DNA of 64,000 nucleotides, taken from Halorubrum aidingense JCM 13560. Lineage in GTDB: Archaea; Halobacteriota; Halobacteria; Halobacteriales; Haloferacaceae. The notes beneath the pieces are model-generated. The model had not been told where the DNA came from. It searched no databases and was given only the letters and a program-made list of their open reading frames with translations. Both the position numbers and the translations under genes were made by a program. Of this stretch, positions 60,251 through 64,000 are shown piece after piece; the stretch's first letter is position 1, and each line of letters starts with the position of its first letter. The DNA is taken from the NCBI RefSeq assembly GCF_000336995.1, contig NZ_AOJI01000026.1, positions 110,057-174,056 of the forward strand, in the 5' to 3' direction.

Positions 60251-62523
60251 ACCTCACCGTTCGCCCGTTAAAACAGAAGGACGCCGGGCGCCGCCTCGCG
60301 GCGATCGACCGCGTGGCGGCCGAGGAGCTCGAGCTGTCGGGCGGCGACTTCATCCGCGTCGAGGGACAGAGCGGCGCCGCGATCGCCCGCGTCTGGCCCG
60401 GCTACCCGGAGGACGACGGCACGGGCGTCATCCGGATCGACGGGAAGCTCCGCCAAGAGGCGAGCGTCGGCATCGACGACAAGGTGACCGTCGAGTCCGT
60501 CGAGGTGAACCAGGCGGACCGGGTCACCATCGCGCTCCCCCAGCGGCTCGGCGTGCGCGGCGACGTGGGACGGTTCCTCCGCGACAAGCTCGCCGGTCAG
60601 CCGCTCACCGAGGGACAGACGATCCGCGTCCCCTTCGGGTTCGGTCTCATGGGCGGCGGCGGACAGGGACAGGCCGTTCCGGTGAAGATCGCCGAGACCG
60701 TCCCGTCGGGTACGGTCGTCGTCACCGACGCGACGGAGATCACCATCTCCGAGAAGCCCGCCGAGGAGATCGTCAGCGGCTCCGGCGCCGGCGGCGAGGG
60801 CGGCGAGGACGCCCCGGACGTCACCTACGAGGACATCGGGGGGCTCGACAGCGAACTCGAGCAGGTCCGCGAGATGATCGAGTTGCCCATGCGGCACCCG
60901 GAGCTGTTCAAGCGGCTCGGGATCGACCCGCCGCAGGGCGTCCTGCTCCACGGCCCGCCGGGCACCGGCAAGACGCTGATCGCGAAGGCGGTCGCGAACG
61001 AGATCGACGCCAGCTTCCACACGATCTCCGGCCCGGAGATCATGTCGAAGTACTACGGCGAGTCCGAAGAGCAGCTCCGTGACGTGTTCGAGGAGGCGAC
61101 CGAGAACGCCCCCGCGATCGTGTTCATGGACGAGCTCGACTCGATCGCGCCCAAACGCGAGGAGGCCGGCGGCGACGTGGAACGCCGCGTCGTGGCCCAG
61201 TTGCTCTCGCTGATGGACGGCTTGGAGGACCGCGGCGAGGTCGTCGTCATCGGGGCGACGAACCGCGTCGACGCCATCGACCCCGCGCTCCGGCGCGGCG
61301 GGCGCTTCGACCGCGAGATCGAGGTCGGCGTCCCCGACCGCGACGGCCGCAAGGAGATCCTGCAGGTTCACACGCGGAACATGCCGCTGGTCGAGGAGAT
61401 CGATCTCGACGAGTACGCCGAGAACACCCACGGCTTCGTCGGGGCCGACCTCGAATCGCTCGCGAAGGAGTCGGCGATGCACGCGCTGCGGCGCATCCGT
61501 CCCGAGCTCGACTTGGAGAGCGACGAGATCGACGCCGACGTGCTGAACTCCATCCAGGTCACGGAGACCGACTTCAAGGAGGCGATGAAGGGGATCGAGC
61601 CCTCCGCGCTCCGGGAGGTGTTCGTCGAGGTCCCCGACGTCACTTGGGACCAGGTCGGCGGACTCGAGGACACCAAAGAGCGGCTCCGTGAGACGATCCA
61701 GTGGCCGCTGGAGTACCCCGAGGTGTTCGAGGAGCTCGACATGCAGGCCGCCAAGGGCGTCCTGATGTACGGCCCGCCGGGCACGGGGAAGACCCTGCTG
61801 GCGAAGGCCGTCGCCAACGAGGCGGAGTCGAACTTCATCTCGATCAAGGGGCCCGAACTGCTCAACAAGTTCGTGGGCGAGTCCGAGAAGGGCGTCCGCG
61901 AGGTGTTCAGCAAGGCCCGCGAGAACGCGCCGACGATCGTGTTCTTCGACGAGATCGACTCGATCGCGACCGAGCGCGGCAAGAATTCCGGCGACTCCGG
62001 CGTCGGCGAGCGCGTCGTCTCCCAGCTGCTGACGGAGCTCGACGGGCTCGAGTCGCTGGAGGACGTGGTCGTCATCGCGACGACGAACCGCCCGGACCTG
62101 ATCGACTCCGCGCTGCTCCGGCCCGGCCGACTCGACCGCCACGTGCACGTGCCCGTGCCGGACGAGGAGGCCCGCCGGAAGATCCTGGAGGTCCACACCC
62201 GCAACAAGCCGCTGGCCGACGACGTCGACCTCGACGCCATCGCCCGGCAGACGGACGGGTACGTCGGGGCCGACATCGAGGCGGTCGCCCGCGAGGCGTC
62301 GATGAACGCTTCCCGGGAGTTCATCGGCAGCGTCTCGCGCGAGGAAATCGGTGAGTCCGTCGGCAACGTCCGCGTGACGATGGCCCACTTCGAGGCGGCC
62401 CTCGACGAGGTGAACCCCAGCGTCACCCCCGAGACGCGCGAGCGCTACGCGGAGATAGAAAAGCAGTTCCAGCGGTCGGACGTCGATCGCCGGGACAGCG
62501 AACCCAGCGCCGCGTTCCAGTAA
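60247..62523 (+). CDS. cdc48: Cdc48/p97-family AAA+ ATPase
   Basis: 758 residues. N domain (about 1-180) then two AAA modules: Walker A GPPGTGKT near residues 236 and 508, Walker [10 protein letters not shown] and IVFFDEIDS, and arginine-finger regions [12 protein letters not shown] and [12 protein letters not shown]. It unfolds proteins for the proteasome in archaea. Starts inside the stop of the Hsp20-like gene. The C-terminal tail is acidic and differs from p97. Confidence 0.97.
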   Translation: MNLTVRPLKQKDAGRRLAAIDRVAAEELELSGGDFIRVEGQSGAAIARVWPGYPEDDGTGVIRIDGKLRQEASVGIDDKVTVESVEVNQADRVTIALPQRLGVRGDVGRFLRDKLAGQPLTEGQTIRVPFGFGLMGGGGQGQAVPVKIAETVPSGTVVVTDATEITISEKPAEEIVSGSGAGGEGGEDAPDVTYEDIGGLDSELEQVREMIELPMRHPELFKRLGIDPPQGVLLHGPPGTGKTLIAKAVANEIDASFHTISGPEIMSKYYGESEEQLRDVFEEATENAPAIVFMDELDSIAPKREEAGGDVERRVVAQLLSLMDGLEDRGEVVVIGATNRVDAIDPALRRGGRFDREIEVGVPDRDGRKEILQVHTRNMPLVEEIDLDEYAENTHGFVGADLESLAKESAMHALRRIRPELDLESDEIDADVLNSIQVTETDFKEAMKGIEPSALREVFVEVPDVTWDQVGGLEDTKERLRETIQWPLEYPEVFEELDMQAAKGVLMYGPPGTGKTLLAKAVANEAESNFISIKGPELLNKFVGESEKGVREVFSKARENAPTIVFFDEIDSIATERGKNSGDSGVGERVVSQLLTELDGLESLEDVVVIATTNRPDLIDSALLRPGRLDRHVHVPVPDEEARRKILEVHTRNKPLADDVDLDAIARQTDGYVGADIEAVAREASMNASREFIGSVSREEIGESVGNVRVTMAHFEAALDEVNPSVTPETRERYAEIEKQFQRSDVDRRDSEPSAAFQ

Positions 62524-62579
62524 GCCGGCTCGGTTCGCCGCTGTTATTTTATCGCAGTTTCGAACGCCGCAGCGCAGCG

Positions 62580-62801
62580 TCAGATCAGTCCCAGCGTCGA
62601 CAGCAGGAAGAACGCGGCGACGAGAACGATCGCGATCGTGACCAGTCGCCACGCCAGTTTCAGGACGAATTTCCCGACGATGATCACGAGCGCGACGGCG
62701 ACGAGGCCGACGAGCAGTTGTCCCGTCTGCGTCCCGAGAACACCGGCCTGGAGCGGCGGTGACGTTGCGAGCGCAGCGAGGGTCGCGAGCGAAGCAGTCA
62801 T
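62580..62801 (-). CDS. Small two-helix membrane protein
   Basis: 73 residues with two hydrophobic segments (about 25-43 and 50-70). Converges with cdc48. Chosen start gives MTASLATLAAL; an ATG at 62828 would add nine residues and sits better relative to the TTTATATCG box (62855-62863, minus). I do not recognise a family. Confidence 0.6.
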   Translation of the reverse strand: MTASLATLAALATSPPLQAGVLGTQTGQLLVGLVAVALVIIVGKFVLKLAWRLVTIAIVLVAAFFLLSTLGLI

Positions 62802-62853
62802 GTGAGGGCCCACGACGAGGTCCGGCATAAGCTTGTGGGGAACGCTCGCCCTC

Positions 62854-62866
62854 GATATAAATAAGA
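62854..62866. promoter_or_regulatory. Bidirectional TATA box
   Basis: CGATATAAATAAG can serve both directions: on the minus strand it lies 25-30 nt before the alternative start of the small membrane protein, and on the plus strand 25-30 nt before the hairpin array at 62885-63026. Confidence 0.5.
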
Positions 62867-62884
62867 AATGTGTCACTTCCCCGG

Positions 62885-63026
62885 AAAGCGCCGTCAGATA
62901 GGTCCGACAACAGACACCGAAGCGGCGGGTTATGGTCGCGGTAACGCGACCCAATACCGATGTGGGGACCGTCGGTCAACCCCCCTTTTGTTCCGGTGGG
63001 ACGGTGGCCTCATCCCGCGGTTTTTT
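62885..63026 (+). ncRNA. Candidate structured RNA with three hairpins and T-run
   Basis: A probable start lies 25 nt after a TATA box. Seen in order: CGCCG and CGGCG pairing across about 40 nt; hairpin GGTCGCG-GTAA-CGCGACC (62934-62951) with a GNRA tetraloop; hairpin GACC-GTC-GGTC flanked by GGG/CCC (62964-62982) followed by TTTT; hairpin CCG/GGGA with TCCC/CGG (62993-63020) followed at once by TTTTTT (63021-63026). No reading frame covers it. It could be a small RNA or terminator complex. No homologue is claimed. Confidence 0.5.
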
Positions 63027-63122
63027 GTTCGAGACATCAGTTTCACTCTGGTCTGACTACGCTTATGTGCTCGGAGCCCGTTCGTTGTCGACGTACCCGA
63101 CGATAGCGTCAGATGCGCGGGA

Positions 63123-63159
63123 CAGACAGTATATAACGAACCAGACACGTAGCTGTCTG
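63123..63159. promoter_or_regulatory. Inverted repeat bracketing TATA box of nrdJ
   Basis: CAGACAG (63123-63129) and CTGTCTG (63153-63159) flank the TATATAA box (63130-63136) and the expected start point, a good layout for a repressor that blocks transcription. A GGGCCC pair (63172-63177 and 63195-63200) in the leader could form a hairpin before the ATG at 63268. Confidence 0.45.
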
Positions 63160-63267
63160 AGACGCCTACCGGGGCCCGATATCCGAACGTACAAGGGCCC
63201 GCCTCGCCAGTACACCAACACTACAGATGATCCATATCCAACACCGACCCAGCGGGGTGGCCGTCGA

Positions 63268-64000
63268 ATGAGCAGCGACGGCGTCGCCGCCGACGAACTC
63301 GAACTGCCGATCAAACGAACCACGGGCGAGACGATGGAGGAGCGGCTCACCGCCAACGCCTACCAGAACATTCTGCCCGCGCGATACCTCCGAAAGAACG
63401 CGGACGGCGAGCCGATCGAGAACCCCGAGGAGCTGTTCGACCGCGTCGCGCGCAACGTCGCGCTCGCGGAGGCCGTCTTCGAGGCCGAGAATCAGGGCGT
63501 CGAGGTCACCGTCACGCCCGACCAGTTGAAGCCGGACCACCCGCGCCGCGACGAGCTCGCCGCCGAGGTGTTCGGCGCGGGCGTCACGGCCGACGACGAC
63601 GCGGAGACCGCGCTCACCGCGCACAATGTCAACAAGTTCGCGTACGACACCGTCGTCCCCGAGCTTCCGGAGGGCGTCCGCGACCACGTCGAGGCGACCG
63701 CGGACCGGTTCCGCGACGGGATGGAGCAGCTCTCCTTTATGCCGAACTCCCCGACGCTGATGAACGCGGGCGACGAGCTCCAGCAGCTCTCGGCCTGCTT
63801 CGTCGACTCCCCCGGCGACGACATCACCGACATCCACCAGACCGCCAAGGAGGCGGCCGAGGTGTTCCAGTCCGGCGGCGGCATGGGGTACGCGTTCTGG
63901 AAGCTCCGCCCCTACGGCGACGCGGTCGGCTCCACCGGCGGGATCGCCTCCGGGCCGATCACGTTCATGCGGACGTTCGACCAGATGTGCGAGACGATCG
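63268..64000 (+). CDS. nrdJ: Class II (adenosylcobalamin) ribonucleotide reductase, 5' part
   Basis: First 244 codons only; the gene runs off the window. The N-terminal cone-like region and KRTTGETMEERLTANAYQN are followed by NSPTLMNAG, the cysteine segment LSACFVDSPGDD (first active-site Cys) and QSGGGMGYAFWKLRP, all of NrdJ. B12-dependent conversion of NDPs to dNDPs. Any intein, frequent in this family, would be further downstream. Long leader (about 108 nt from the TATA start) is unusual here. Confidence 0.93.
   Translation, partial: MSSDGVAADELELPIKRTTGETMEERLTANAYQNILPARYLRKNADGEPIENPEELFDRVARNVALAEAVFEAENQGVEVTVTPDQLKPDHPRRDELAAEVFGAGVTADDDAETALTAHNVNKFAYDTVVPELPEGVRDHVEATADRFRDGMEQLSFMPNSPTLMNAGDELQQLSACFVDSPGDDITDIHQTAKEAAEVFQSGGGMGYAFWKLRPYGDAVGSTGGIASGPITFMRTFDQMCETI

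Noticed and set aside
62867..63267. tRNA or B12 riboswitch in the nrdJ upstream gap
   Set aside because: No T-loop consensus GTTCRA in a cloverleaf and no B12-box sequence was found on either strand.

Overview
The window is about 67% G+C chromosomal DNA from a haloarchaeon (class Halobacteria), probably Halorubrum or a close relative; the genus is an inference. Evidence is the very acidic protein set, archaeal information genes (Rpo7/Spt4, aIF2-gamma, aEF-1beta, S17e, S24e, Kae1-Bud32, class I LysRS), coenzyme F420 synthesis (CofD), a haloarchaeal-type ba3 oxidase, and promoters with a TATA box about 25-30 nt before the start codon, which implies many leaderless mRNAs. I found no tRNA, rRNA, CRISPR array, insertion sequence or plasmid/virus gene.

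Layout. 1-9486: ferredoxin, GluRS, SurE, CarA divergent from an Lrp-type regulator, isocitrate dehydrogenase, a glycosyltransferase and an isoaspartyl peptidase, with two copies of a structured repeat element (1-96, 5686-5783). 9650-16815: a Tat-exported pyrophosphatase, a tightly overlapping cofD/DUS/CitG/DUF447 operon, S17e, a TctA-like permease, a zinc ribbon protein with aEF-1beta, thioredoxin. 16832-25241: M20 peptidase, then a sulfur island (two YeeE/YedE halves, rhodanese-beta-lactamase persulfide enzyme, two TusA, DsrE-like protein, SQR, DUF1641) interrupted by a sugar dehydrogenase. 25387-33848: ba3 oxidase operon including a 58-residue subunit, a FixI-like copper ATPase, a SelW-like protein, a histidine kinase and a heme O synthase fusion. 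33918-42201: RibL with a JAMM protease, an S1-OB-DHH nuclease, a secreted phospholipase D-like protein, a HEAT protein, DpsA, DUF5809/DUF5810. 42373-51900: translation/transcription block (aIF2-gamma, PIN, Rpo7, Spt4, dephospho-CoA kinase, S24e, Kae1-Bud32), small proteins, a histidine kinase, LysRS and UMP kinase. 52049-64000: MobB-like-MoaE, a repeat-rich gap, an M50 protease, FkbM methyltransferase, Hsp20-UbiB-DUF2391, a hydrolase, an Hsp20-like protein coupled to Cdc48, a candidate structured RNA and the start of a class II ribonucleotide reductase.

How the parts may work together: SQR, TusA, DsrE and rhodanese proteins would oxidise and relay sulfur while electrons enter the quinone pool; the ba3 oxidase, with its copper ATPase and heme O synthase nearby, could be the terminal electron sink. 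A TATTGTG-type motif lies at the promoters of the three sulfur transcription units. The best candidates for something undescribed are the structured repeat (11-bp stem with three compensatory pair changes), the hairpin array at 62885-63026, the CitG/DUF447 operon, and the small Hsp20-like gene overlapping cdc48.
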